In this document: piece after piece, positions 25,190 through 32,631 of the stretch | How positions within the stretch are numbered: position 1 is the first letter of the stretch | Layout of the letters: each line of letters begins with the position of its first letter | From: Spirochaetaceae bacterium | Lineage (GTDB): Bacteria > Spirochaetota > Spirochaetia > DSM-27196 > Alkalispirochaetaceae | Length of the DNA stretch: 49,341 nucleotides | Assembly: GCA_007695175.1 (NCBI GenBank) | Contig: REEH01000129.1 | Coordinates: 1 to 49,341, forward strand | Direction of reading: 5' to 3' | Notes under the pieces: model-generated | Database searches by the model: none | Seen by the model: the letters and a program-made list of their open reading frames with translations, nothing else | Told to the model about the DNA's origin: nothing | Program-made: the position numbers and the translations under genes

Positions 25190-26233
25190 ATGACACCTCT
25201 GCAGAATGAACGGGAAAGGGTGGTACAAACGCTCTTTCCCCGGGGAATCCCCCGCCTCTGGTGCCCCCTGCTCACGCATTATCGCGAAGATCGCTCCATG
25301 GACAGCGAGAGAATCGCTGCCCACATCCGCCACATGCGGCGGTGGGTTTCCGCGTTTCTCGCTCCCGGGTCCACCGGCGACGGGTGGGAGCTGAGTCCAC
25401 CCGAGGCGGAGAGGTTGCTCTCCTTTCTCCTCCAGGAGGCGGAGCGGCAGGACTTCATGGTCATGGCGGGTATTCTGCGCACGGAAGCGGGGACCGTTGT
25501 ACCGGCGATCAGGGATTTTCTGGAGCGTTTTTCCGACGGTGACGGGAACGCCGCCGCCCTGGCGCGGCGGCGCATCTGCGGATTCACCGTGACCCCTCCC
25601 AAAGGTGCCACCCTGGACCAGGCGGTCATTCTCGCGGAACTGGAAGCGATCGCCGCCACGGGAGTACCCCTCTCCATCTACCAGCTGCCGCAGATCACGG
25701 AGAACGAGATGAGTCCGGAAACAGTGGCCCGGCTGACGGACCGTTTCCCCAACATCTATCTTCTGAAGGATACGAGCGGCCGCGATGCAGTGGTCCGTTC
25801 GGATGTGGACCTGGGTAATCTCTTCCTCGTCCGGGGCGCGGAAGGGGAGTACGCCGGATGGAGCAGGGCCGCGGGCGGTCCCTACGATGGATTCCTGCTG
25901 AGCACCGCCAACAGTTTCGCCGCGGAACTGGGCCTGATGCTTCAGTATCTTGAAGAGGGGGAAAGGGAAGCGGCGGAAGAGCTCTCCCGACGCGTCACCA
26001 CGGCAGTGGAGGAAATCTTTACCGCGGCGGCGGACCTGCCCTTCGGCAACCCCTTTGCCAACGCCAACAAGGCCTTTGATCACCACTTTGCCTGGGGCGA
26101 CGATGCACCACGGATTGAACCGCCCATGACTCACAGCGGAAACCGCCTCCCTCGAGAGCTCATCCTTGCCGCGGGAGAAGCCCTTTCACGGCAGGGGCTG
26201 GAGAGTGGACCGGGGTACATGCGAAAGGCCTGA
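25190..26233 (+). CDS. DapA-family (DHDPS/NAL-like) aldolase or lyase
   Basis: A 347-residue TIM-barrel protein of the dihydrodipicolinate synthase/N-acetylneuraminate lyase superfamily. Schiff-base lysine K193 (LLKDTSG) and the paired tyrosine Y164 (YQLP) are present. The substrate-binding loop reads GSTGDGWELS where DapA has GTTGE, so it is not DapA itself. It is longer than usual (about 290-300), with extra residues at both ends. Members act on 2-keto-3-deoxy sugar acids and similar compounds. At the end of a sugar gene run it may cleave a keto sugar acid. The ATG at 25190 lacks a clear ribosome site. Confidence 0.82.
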   Translation: MTPLQNERERVVQTLFPRGIPRLWCPLLTHYREDRSMDSERIAAHIRHMRRWVSAFLAPGSTGDGWELSPPEAERLLSFLLQEAERQDFMVMAGILRTEAGTVVPAIRDFLERFSDGDGNAAALARRRICGFTVTPPKGATLDQAVILAELEAIAATGVPLSIYQLPQITENEMSPETVARLTDRFPNIYLLKDTSGRDAVVRSDVDLGNLFLVRGAEGEYAGWSRAAGGPYDGFLLSTANSFAAELGLMLQYLEEGEREAAEELSRRVTTAVEEIFTAAADLPFGNPFANANKAFDHHFAWGDDAPRIEPPMTHSGNRLPRELILAAGEALSRQGLESGPGYMRKA

Positions 26234-26253
26234 GGGAGGGCCCCCGATCCCGG

Positions 26254-26343
26254 GCCGCCGGGAAAATCCAGGCTGCCGAGAAGTTCCAGGCCGCCGGGAA
26301 ACCCCAGGCCGCCGGGAAACTCTAGGCCACCGAGAAGACCCGG
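26254..26343. repeat. 18-bp minisatellite, five units
   Basis: Five consecutive 18-base units begin at 26254, 26272, 26290, 26308 and 26326. The most regular is GCCGCCGGGAAACCCCAG; others differ at 2-6 positions. The array starts 20 bases after the aldolase stop and runs into the 3' end of the small leftward gene at 26322. Because 18 is divisible by three, long frames stay open through it on both strands, giving false collagen-like or Pro/Gly-rich ORFs. Confidence 0.9.
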
Positions 26344-26570
26344 GCGGCGCCGGCGTGCTCCGGCACGGCCTGTGGTTCCGGACTTTCCGTGAGGTAGCCC
26401 GTATGCAGGCACATCTCGAAGAGGTGCGCCTCAAGAAAACTCTCCGTAACGGACTCGTAGCCCTCGTAGCACCGCACGATGCGCACCTGGTAACCTGCCT
26501 CGCTCTTCCGCAGAACCTGGAGATACTCCTCCCGTTCAGGACTCGATTTGATCCGGTAGCGTTGCATCAT
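26322..26570 (-). CDS. Small hypothetical protein
   Basis: An 82-residue frame starting M-M-Q-R-Y-R-I-K with GAGAGG upstream. The protein is charged and mixed alpha/beta in look (EEYLQVLRKSEAGYQVRIVRCYEGYESVTESFLEAHLFEMCLHTGYL), with a sensible composition, no signal peptide and no membrane helix. I do not recognise the family. The last eight residues (ARVFSVA plus stop) are encoded by the final unit of the 18-bp minisatellite, so repeat changes could alter the C-terminus. ATATAC-C-GTATAT (26581-26593) lies just upstream and may be its -10 region or an operator. The 60 N-terminal residues look like a real protein. Confidence 0.6.
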   Translation of the reverse strand: MMQRYRIKSSPEREEYLQVLRKSEAGYQVRIVRCYEGYESVTESFLEAHLFEMCLHTGYLTESPEPQAVPEHAGAARVFSVA

Positions 26571-26700
26571 TGGACCTCTCATATACCGTATATCGGCGAA
26601 GAGGAGAGGGTCGTTAACGGAAGGACGGACTTTTCCCCGCCCTCTACCGCTGCCGCCTCCCTCCGGGAAAAGGCGGAAAAAAACTATTGAGAAAAGAGGC

Positions 26701-26727
26701 GATTCCCGTCACCATAACGGGGGAATC
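26701..26727 (+). promoter_or_regulatory. Hairpin abutting the start codon of the monooxygenase
   Basis: GATTCCCGT (26701-26709) pairs with ACGGG-GG-AATC (26717-26727) apart from two bulged G, around CACCATA. The ATG at 26728 follows directly. The hairpin includes the only nearby G-run that could act as ribosome site; the alternative AAGAGG (26694-26699) is upstream and would come close to the ATG only if the stem forms. Confidence 0.5.
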
Positions 26728-27948
26728 ATGGACAGTATCTCAGAGACCATAATCATAGGCGCAGGACCAACGGGGCTTCTCCTGGCTAACCTCCTGGGTT
26801 CACGGGGTATCGTCACGACAGTCCTGGAAAAGGAGCTTCCGCCCGGGGACAGGGATATCGAGGGAGGTCACTCCCGGGCTATCGGCGTGACACCACCTTC
26901 GCTGGAAATCCTGGACAAGGTCGGCCTGGCGGATCATCTGGTACGGAGGGGACTTCCCATCTCCGGCGCGGTGGTTCACAGCCGTCCCCTCGACAGGGAG
27001 CGATCTCCCCTGGGAGAACTCGATTTTCAGGACGTGCACGAGCGCTTTCCCTTCATACTCTCCGTTCCGCAGCACGTGACACGGGACGTGCTGGAGAACG
27101 GGGCGGCCCGTTTCCCCTCCCTCACGATCCACTACGGCCGGGAGGTGGTGGCCTGTCATGAAGACCCGCAAAACGGGGACGGTCCGGTCACCGTGCACTG
27201 TGCCGACGGCAGCGCCTGGCGCGCCCGCTTCTGCGTCGCCGCCGACGGAGCGCACGGCAGGACCGGCGATACGGCGGGAATCCGCAAACGCGGCGCCTTC
27301 TATCGGCCCCGGTTCCATATGGGCGACTACCGGGACGGGAGCGGCCTGGGCGATACGGCACATCTCTGGTTCACCCGGGAGGGTGCGGTTGAATCCTTCC
27401 CCCTTCCCGGGACGCAACGACGCTGGATCGTGCAACTCCGTGACCGGGAGGACGCGGCCGACCTTGAACGGATCCTGCGGCGACGGGCGGGATTCTGCCC
27501 CGACCGGGAAGACAAGCTCCGGGAGAGCGCATTTCAGCCCTCCCGGAGCGAGGCGGAAACGTTTCACCGAGGAAAGCTTTTCCTCCTGGGCGATGCCGCC
27601 CATACCATGAGTCCCATCGGCGGACAGGGTATGAACACCGGCTTCGGCGATGCCGATCTGCTTGCGGATACGCTCCACGGTCTGCTGCGGCCGGAAGAGC
27701 CGGGTGATCCCGATCGGAGGGGGCCTGATCCAGGGGACTACGTTCGCCTTCGGCGACGAGCATCCCGGAAAGCCACCCGGCGCGCCGCCGCGGGGATGTG
27801 GGTGGGGACAAGGCAGGGTGTAATTCTTTCAGCAGTCCGGGACGCGCTTGTCCGGATCCTGATGCGGTCCCCCTTGCGGCGGACCCTGGCGCGCCATTTC
27901 GCCATGATCGCGACCGCGAAAACTACCAGCGGCGCTCCGCCACGATAG
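26728..27948 (+). CDS. FAD-dependent monooxygenase (PHBH/UbiH-like)
   Basis: A 406-residue flavoprotein of the aromatic-hydroxylase fold. The FAD-binding GAGPTGLLLANLLG is at about residues 12-25, the DG motif is VAADGAHGRTGD (about 173), and the GD motif is LLGDAAHTMSPIGGQGMNTGFGDA (about 288-311). Family members hydroxylate phenolic or other ring substrates using NAD(P)H and O2, so it implies at least occasional oxygen exposure, or a reductase-like role. The substrate is unknown. Its 3' end overlaps the convergent ParA-like gene by 26 bases. Translation may be influenced by the hairpin at the start codon. Confidence 0.88.
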   Translation: MDSISETIIIGAGPTGLLLANLLGSRGIVTTVLEKELPPGDRDIEGGHSRAIGVTPPSLEILDKVGLADHLVRRGLPISGAVVHSRPLDRERSPLGELDFQDVHERFPFILSVPQHVTRDVLENGAARFPSLTIHYGREVVACHEDPQNGDGPVTVHCADGSAWRARFCVAADGAHGRTGDTAGIRKRGAFYRPRFHMGDYRDGSGLGDTAHLWFTREGAVESFPLPGTQRRWIVQLRDREDAADLERILRRRAGFCPDREDKLRESAFQPSRSEAETFHRGKLFLLGDAAHTMSPIGGQGMNTGFGDADLLADTLHGLLRPEEPGDPDRRGPDPGDYVRLRRRASRKATRRAAAGMWVGTRQGVILSAVRDALVRILMRSPLRRTLARHFAMIATAKTTSGAPPR

Positions 27949-29608
27949 AGTCCACGCCCTTGCGGATCGCCTGGCTGGCGGCGTTATAGGTGGCGCTTAT
28001 GGAGACACCCAGCCCGGCGTTGACCACGTCGTGCAGGAGGTGTGTGCTCAGTTTTACGTAGGCCGGTGCGTTTATCGCCCCCTTGCCGTCCCGAAGCAGG
28101 AGCGGACCCAGTCCGAACTCCTGGTTGAGCGACGAGATCCGCCGCGTGATGCCGGGGAAAATAGTGCGTACCACCTGGTAGAAGAGGGTATGGTACTCCT
28201 CGTCCCGATTCAGCAATCGCAGGATCTGGGTATACCGGTCCCGTTGCGCAGCCCCGCGGCGGTGGCGCTTCTCCGGTACCAGTCGGCGCAACAGTTCCCG
28301 CACCTCCCCGTCCTCGAATTCCTTGTCCGCGGCGATCAGGAACAGGGCTATCGCTCCCGCATTGCGTGCGAAAGGAGGCAGACCCTCGCAGGATTGCGCC
28401 AGCAGGCGCAGAAGTCGGGGGACGGCGCTGCGTACCACCCGGCTGTGATCAAAGGACTGCTGCTGCAGAAACCCCCGGGATCTCTCCACGATCGCTTCCA
28501 CCGCCTCGTCCAGGATCCGCAGCACCCGGACGAGTTCCCGATGCAGCTCCTGATCCTTCAGCTCCGTTACCAGGTTCAGCACCGCTTCCGCCTGCGCCGG
28601 GGAAAGCACGTGCGTCTCCGGAACCTTTCCACCGGCGGTGTCTCCGGAAAGGTTTTCCAGGGTGCGCATCATGGTGCGGAGCTTCTGCCTGTTGCCTGTT
28701 TCCAGAACACCCATGAGGAACCGATCCATGGCCAGCACGTACTCACGGGGATCCTCGATACGGGGGTTGTGCGTCACGAAGTAGGCGATGAGATCGCGGC
28801 TGCGCCGCCCGGCGGGCACGGAGGCCACGTGGCCGCGCACGATCTGGTCAAGGACCAGGGAAAACGCTTCCACAAGCTTGCTGAGAATGGTCACGGCCGG
28901 GTCAAGATGCGTCTGCAGCAGGTTGAGCGCCGGGTCCGGCGGCACAAAGGCGACGTCCCGGAAGCGGGCCGCCTCCTCCGCGGTGATGCGCAGATCAGCG
29001 TCCACGTAGCGGTTGTAATTCGCCACCACGGAGCGCGGATCAAATCCGCTCTCCCCGGCCGGCTGGTACCGGTTATGCCAGACAAGAACGGGCACGTCCG
29101 GCGTGATGTCCAGGACGCTGCGGAGGTACCCTCCCGCGGAGACGTGGGCCGTCGGTTCCGCGTTCGTCACCAGGACCAGGCTGCCCACGGCGGGAAGAAA
29201 GTTGAGATTCTCCTCCGCGTTGATGCCGGCAGGCATATCGTATATGAGAACGTCGTACCGCTCGGCGAGCTGTCGCGCAAAGCGGGTGAAAAGGAGCGTT
29301 TTGGCAGCCACCCCTGCCCCGGAATGGGGGAATACGATATCGAGTCCCTCCGTGTAGGGCAGCACGAATTCTCCAAGATTCCCCGGGGCCTGCGGATCGG
29401 ACGAGACGGCCTGTACCTGCTCCTCGGGAATGTCCAGAATCACCGTCATATTCGAGAGCGGGTCGAGGTCGAGAAGGCCCGTGCGCAGTTTTCGCCGTGC
29501 CAGCAGGAGGGCAATATTGAGTGCGGTCGTGGATTTTCCCACACCACCTTTACCGGATCCGATAGCGATGCTGCGCCGGCGCAGTTCCGCGAGGACTTCT
29601 CTATCCAT
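27923..29608 (-). CDS. ParA/MinD-like ATPase with long helical C-terminal region
   Basis: A 561-residue protein. Residues 13-250 form a MinD/ParA/FlhG-type ATPase with deviant Walker A KGGVGKST (20-27), DLDPLSN and a switch region YDMPAGI. Residues about 280-561 are helical, Arg/Leu-rich and of unknown function, far beyond the usual 260-300 residue length. The protein may bind membrane or organise a cell-pole, flagellar or partition structure. The ATG at 29608 is chosen because the ATPase starts right there; the ribosome site is weak. It faces the divergent HD gene with an 88-base gap between starts and converges on the monooxygenase. Confidence 0.82.
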   Translation of the reverse strand: MDREVLAELRRRSIAIGSGKGGVGKSTTALNIALLLARRKLRTGLLDLDPLSNMTVILDIPEEQVQAVSSDPQAPGNLGEFVLPYTEGLDIVFPHSGAGVAAKTLLFTRFARQLAERYDVLIYDMPAGINAEENLNFLPAVGSLVLVTNAEPTAHVSAGGYLRSVLDITPDVPVLVWHNRYQPAGESGFDPRSVVANYNRYVDADLRITAEEAARFRDVAFVPPDPALNLLQTHLDPAVTILSKLVEAFSLVLDQIVRGHVASVPAGRRSRDLIAYFVTHNPRIEDPREYVLAMDRFLMGVLETGNRQKLRTMMRTLENLSGDTAGGKVPETHVLSPAQAEAVLNLVTELKDQELHRELVRVLRILDEAVEAIVERSRGFLQQQSFDHSRVVRSAVPRLLRLLAQSCEGLPPFARNAGAIALFLIAADKEFEDGEVRELLRRLVPEKRHRRGAAQRDRYTQILRLLNRDEEYHTLFYQVVRTIFPGITRRISSLNQEFGLGPLLLRDGKGAINAPAYVKLSTHLLHDVVNAGLGVSISATYNAASQAIRKGVDSIVAERRW

Positions 29609-29647
29609 AGTTTGTGTATCGGAGTTCCTTCGGTGCTTCCCAAGCGA

Positions 29648-29677
29648 TTGCACCGAGCAAGCGCGTTTTTGTATAGT
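29648..29677 (+). promoter_or_regulatory. Sigma70-type promoter of the HD-domain gene
   Basis: TTGCAC (29648-29653), 18-base spacer, TATAGT (29672-29677), 19 bases ahead of the ATG at 29697. Confidence 0.55.
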
Positions 29678-29696
29678 CAGGGCAAGGATGGGCCAT

Positions 29697-30506
29697 ATGA
29701 GCAACGCCAAGTCACCAAAAGAAGCCGCTCTGGATCGGCGTATCCTCGAGCTGGTTCCACCGGCTCTCAGGGAAGTCACCCGGGCGATGCTGGAAGACGG
29801 GGAGATCAAGGCGCTTCAGGACTACGCCAACGTGGTGAGCATCCGACGTCTGGGATTCAACGATCACGGCCCCGTTCACATGCGTAAAGTGGTCAAGAAC
29901 GCCCTCAAGTTCGCCAACCTGCTGCACGCAGCCGCTATTCCCATGAGCCTGGAATCGGAGGAGATCGGTACCTTTGAGGACAGCGTCTTTGCCCTGGTCG
30001 CGGCGGGCCTCCTTCATGATATCGGGATGTGCGTTACGCGGCAGGACCACGAACGCTACGGAGCGGAGCTGGCACGCCCCATCGTGGACCGGTACCTGGA
30101 GCAGTACGTGCCGGCCGATATCCACCGGCAGGTGATCCTGCGGTCCCTGGTCATGGAGTGCATCCTGGGGCACATGGCGATGATCCGCATCCACTCCCTT
30201 GAGGCGGGACTGATCCTTATCGCCGACGGGTGCGACATGGAGAAGGGACGCGCCCGGATCCCCATGCTTCTCAACACGGAAGCGCGGGTCGGAGACATCC
30301 ATAAGTACAGCTCCTCCGCGGTGGAGAGAATCACGATCGGCCCCGGTTCGGTAAAGCCGATCAGTATCGAGATCGAAATGTCGCAGTCGGTAGGCTTCTT
30401 CCAGGTGGAGGAGGTGCTCTTCCCCAAGCTCAGCGTCAGCCCGGCCCGATCCTATATCGAACTGAGCGCGGGCGTGATCGGAGAGGAGCCGCGCCGGTAC
30501 CTGTGA
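29697..30506 (+). CDS. HD-domain metal-dependent phosphohydrolase
   Basis: A 269-residue cytoplasmic protein. HD-superfamily metal ligands are visible: H57 and H61 (NDHGPVHMRKV) and H107-D108 (GLLHDIG), with a further D in IADGCDMEKGRAR. This pattern is typical of a conserved family of uncharacterised HD phosphohydrolases. The C-terminal 80 residues (RITIGPGSVKPISIEIEMS) form a beta-rich part. The ATG at 29697 has AAGGATGG upstream, favoured over an in-frame ATG at 29688. Divergent from the ParA-like ATPase and convergent with trxB. Substrate is unknown; a nucleotide or cyclic nucleotide is possible. Confidence 0.8.
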   Translation: MSNAKSPKEAALDRRILELVPPALREVTRAMLEDGEIKALQDYANVVSIRRLGFNDHGPVHMRKVVKNALKFANLLHAAAIPMSLESEEIGTFEDSVFALVAAGLLHDIGMCVTRQDHERYGAELARPIVDRYLEQYVPADIHRQVILRSLVMECILGHMAMIRIHSLEAGLILIADGCDMEKGRARIPMLLNTEARVGDIHKYSSSAVERITIGPGSVKPISIEIEMSQSVGFFQVEEVLFPKLSVSPARSYIELSAGVIGEEPRRYL

Positions 30507-30553
30507 CGCCGGCCTGGGCGTCGGCGCCGGCCTGGGCGCCCGTGACGCCGGCC
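30507..30553. repeat. GC-rich imperfect direct repeats after the HD gene
   Basis: GCCGGCCTGGGCG occurs twice (from about 30508 and 30524), then GACGCCGGCC again. The repeats lie wholly between the HD stop and the terminator-like hairpin. Confidence 0.6.
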
Positions 30554-30577
30554 GGGAGGCCGGCGGTTCGGCCTCCC
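30554..30577. terminator. 9-bp hairpin between convergent genes
   Basis: GGGAGGCCG and CGGCCTCCC pair perfectly around GCGGTT, directly before the trxB stop (TAA on the complement of 30578-30580). It may stop transcription from both sides; no T-run is present. Confidence 0.55.
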
Positions 30578-31537
30578 TTACTCCCGGTCCGCCAGGAAAC
30601 GCTCCGCTTCCAGCGCCGCCATGCACCCCGTACCCGCCGCGGTTATAGCCTGCCGGTACACTTTGTCCTGCACGTCTCCGCAGGCAAAAACACCCGGTAC
30701 CGTTGTGGCGGTGGTCTTACCCTCCGTGATCACGTATCCCGCCTCGTCGGTAGCCAGCTGGCCCTCCAGAAAAGCCGTGTTCGGTTCATGACCGATCGCG
30801 TAGAAGAGTCCCCCCGCGTCGAGCACCTGCTCCTCTCCGGTCTTGTTGTTTTTTACCCGGACCTGGTTGAGCAGTTTCCCGTCACCCAGCACCTCCAGGG
30901 CATTGGTATTCCACATGACCTCGATCTTCGGGTTGTCAAAGACGCGCTTCTGCATCGCCTTGGACGCTCTCAGGACGTCCCTGCGCACGAGAAGCGTTAC
31001 CGTACTGCCAAACTTGGCCAGATAGGACGCTTCTTCACACGCTGAGTCTCCCCCGCCGATCACGACCAGCGGCTTGTTCCGGAAGATGGGCAGGGCGCCA
31101 TCACAAACGGCGCAGGCGGACATTCCCCTCTGCCAGTACTTGTCCTCTCCCGCCAGACCCAGGCGTCTGGCCGTGGCACCGGTGGCGACGATGAGTGTCT
31201 CCGCCGTGTAGGTGCTGGACCCGACGGTAACGGTGAAGGGGCGCTTCGAGAGGTCCACGGAGTCCGCCGTCTCGGTTTTGATCCGCGTTCCGAAGCGGAC
31301 GCTCTGCTCGCGCATCTGGTCCATCAGCTCGGGACCACTGATACCGGCGGGAAAACCGGGATAGTTTTCCACCTCCGTGGTCGTCGTAAGCTGGCCGCCC
31401 GCCGCGACGCCACCGGCCATGAACCCCTCAAACATGAGCGGTGACAAGTCCGCCCTGGCGGCGTACACCGCCGCAGCGTGCCCCGCCGGACCGGATCCGA
31501 TGATGATTACCTTCTCGATATCGTTCTGCTCTGCCAT
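30578..31537 (-). CDS. trxB: Thioredoxin reductase
   Basis: A 319-residue FAD/NADPH disulphide reductase that regenerates thioredoxin in the cytoplasm. FAD binding is [19 protein letters not shown], the redox-active pair is C142/C145 in [14 protein letters not shown] binding is [19 protein letters not shown], and the C-terminal FAD loop is [26 protein letters not shown]. Length and motif order are those of bacterial TrxB. AGGAGA precedes the ATG. It faces the DHODH-like gene across a 119-base AT-rich gap with two palindromes. Confidence 0.96.
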   Translation of the reverse strand: MAEQNDIEKVIIIGSGPAGHAAAVYAARADLSPLMFEGFMAGGVAAGGQLTTTTEVENYPGFPAGISGPELMDQMREQSVRFGTRIKTETADSVDLSKRPFTVTVGSSTYTAETLIVATGATARRLGLAGEDKYWQRGMSACAVCDGALPIFRNKPLVVIGGGDSACEEASYLAKFGSTVTLLVRRDVLRASKAMQKRVFDNPKIEVMWNTNALEVLGDGKLLNQVRVKNNKTGEEQVLDAGGLFYAIGHEPNTAFLEGQLATDEAGYVITEGKTTATTVPGVFACGDVQDKVYRQAITAAGTGCMAALEAERFLADRE

Positions 31538-31561
31538 GGTGGTTCTCCTGTGATTTGCAAT

Positions 31562-31594
31562 TACTATATAGTATAATCACAATTTTACATTGTG
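31562..31594. promoter_or_regulatory. Two palindromes in the trxB / DHODH-like divergent gap
   Basis: TACTATATAGTA (31562-31573) is self-complementary. CACAAT-N5-ATTGTG follows at 31578-31594. The gap is much more AT-rich than its surroundings. Together they look like operator sites for a dimeric regulator of one or both genes; no regulator gene is adjacent and -10/-35 boxes are not clear. Confidence 0.4.
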
Positions 31595-31656
31595 GCTACC
31601 GGGGAGTTGGAGCGCGTTGACAGCGTCACCGGTCCGATACTACCATTCCCCCAATC

Positions 31657-32631
31657 ATGGCAGACTTAAGCGTAAAATATTTGGGCCTCTCCCTGAGCAA
31701 TCCCATCGTCGCGGCAAGCTGCGGTCTAACCCGACAGGCAGACCAGGCCAAACAGTGCGAGGACGCCGGTGCGGGTGCGGTGGTTCTGAAATCACTATTT
31801 GAGGAAGAGATTCAGGCGTACATAGACAGTGAGTCCGTCGGTGTGGAACACACGGAAGCGGTGGACTACATACGGGAACTGGAAACGGAAGCGGGCGTTC
31901 ATGCCTACGCCGACAACCTCCGGAAGGCGAAGGAGGCGCTCCAGATCCCCGTGATAGCCAGTATCAACGCCGTGAGTCGCGATTGGTGGGTTCATCATGT
32001 TCCCACTATCGTCGATGCCGGAGCGGACGCGCTGGAGCTGAACATCTCGCTCCTGCCCCACGACCACCGCCTCAAGGAAGAAAAGGTCCTCGACTTTTAT
32101 CTTGATACGGTGGGGCTGGTGAAAAAAAATACGAAGATCCCGATAGCCGTGAAGATCTGGCACCATTTTACCTCGATACCCGCCCTGGTGGACCAGTTGC
32201 ATTGGGCGGGAGCCGACGGCGTCGTACTTTTCAATCGCTTTTACCAGCTTGACATCGATGTGGAAACGTTCCGGCTCAAGGGCGGCTCGCCGTTCAGCAA
32301 TCCCTCCGATCTTTCCTGCTCGCTGCGGTGGATTTCCATCATATACGGCCAGACCGAGATCGATCTCGCCGCCAGTGGCGGTGTCCACGCCGGAGAGGAC
32401 GTGGTCAAGACTCTCCTGGCCGGTGCCCAGGTGGCCCAGGTCTGTTCCGCTCTTTATCGGAACGGAGTGGAACACCTGCAGACGATGAGGCGCGACCTTG
32501 AAACATGGATGGAGCGGCACAGCTTCTCCAGGGTTGACCAGTTCCGGGGCAAACTCAGCCGTAAGCGGAGCGACCTGCCCGAGTCCTTTGAACGACTGCA
32601 GTACATCAAGACCCTGGTCGGTCAGGAATGA
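31657..32631 (+). CDS. Dihydroorotate dehydrogenase-like FMN protein
   Basis: A 324-residue TIM-barrel protein of the class-1 DHODH superfamily (MADLSVKYLGLSLSNPIVAAS..., with K45 in VVLKSL). The usual catalytic segment NxSCPN is replaced by NISLLP (129-134), so the base cysteine position holds leucine (L132). It is therefore unlikely to oxidise dihydroorotate in the standard way. Similar 'DHODH-like' proteins are widespread in anaerobes, with unknown function. FMN-binding GG motifs (AASGGVHAGED) are present. It overlaps the phosphatase gene by four bases (ATGA). The start ATG at 31657 has no clear ribosome site. Confidence 0.85.
   Translation: MADLSVKYLGLSLSNPIVAASCGLTRQADQAKQCEDAGAGAVVLKSLFEEEIQAYIDSESVGVEHTEAVDYIRELETEAGVHAYADNLRKAKEALQIPVIASINAVSRDWWVHHVPTIVDAGADALELNISLLPHDHRLKEEKVLDFYLDTVGLVKKNTKIPIAVKIWHHFTSIPALVDQLHWAGADGVVLFNRFYQLDIDVETFRLKGGSPFSNPSDLSCSLRWISIIYGQTEIDLAASGGVHAGEDVVKTLLAGAQVAQVCSALYRNGVEHLQTMRRDLETWMERHSFSRVDQFRGKLSRKRSDLPESFERLQYIKTLVGQE

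Noticed and set aside
25190-26233. Assignment of the aldolase-family gene as lysine-biosynthesis dapA
   Set aside because: Lys and Tyr of the active site are present but the GTTGE loop is altered to GSTGDGWE, the protein is too long, and the setting is sugar metabolism.
26254-26343. Possible CRISPR array
   Set aside because: Units are contiguous without spacers, only 18 bases long, and no cas genes are nearby.
26131-26412. Collagen-like Gly/Pro/Leu repeat protein across the minisatellite
   Set aside because: The pattern comes from an 18-bp DNA repeat kept open in every frame. There is no ribosome site, and it overlaps the better supported small gene and the aldolase.
29609-29809. N-terminal extension of the ParA-like protein beyond 29608
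   Set aside because: It would overlap the HD gene start and promoter region, and its sequence is Arg/Ser-rich without similarity, whereas the ATPase begins properly at 29608.
28031-29887. Long plus-strand frame opposite the ParA-like gene
   Set aside because: The minus-strand frame has a clear deviant Walker A motif; this one is Arg/His/Gln-rich without motifs and has no ribosome site.
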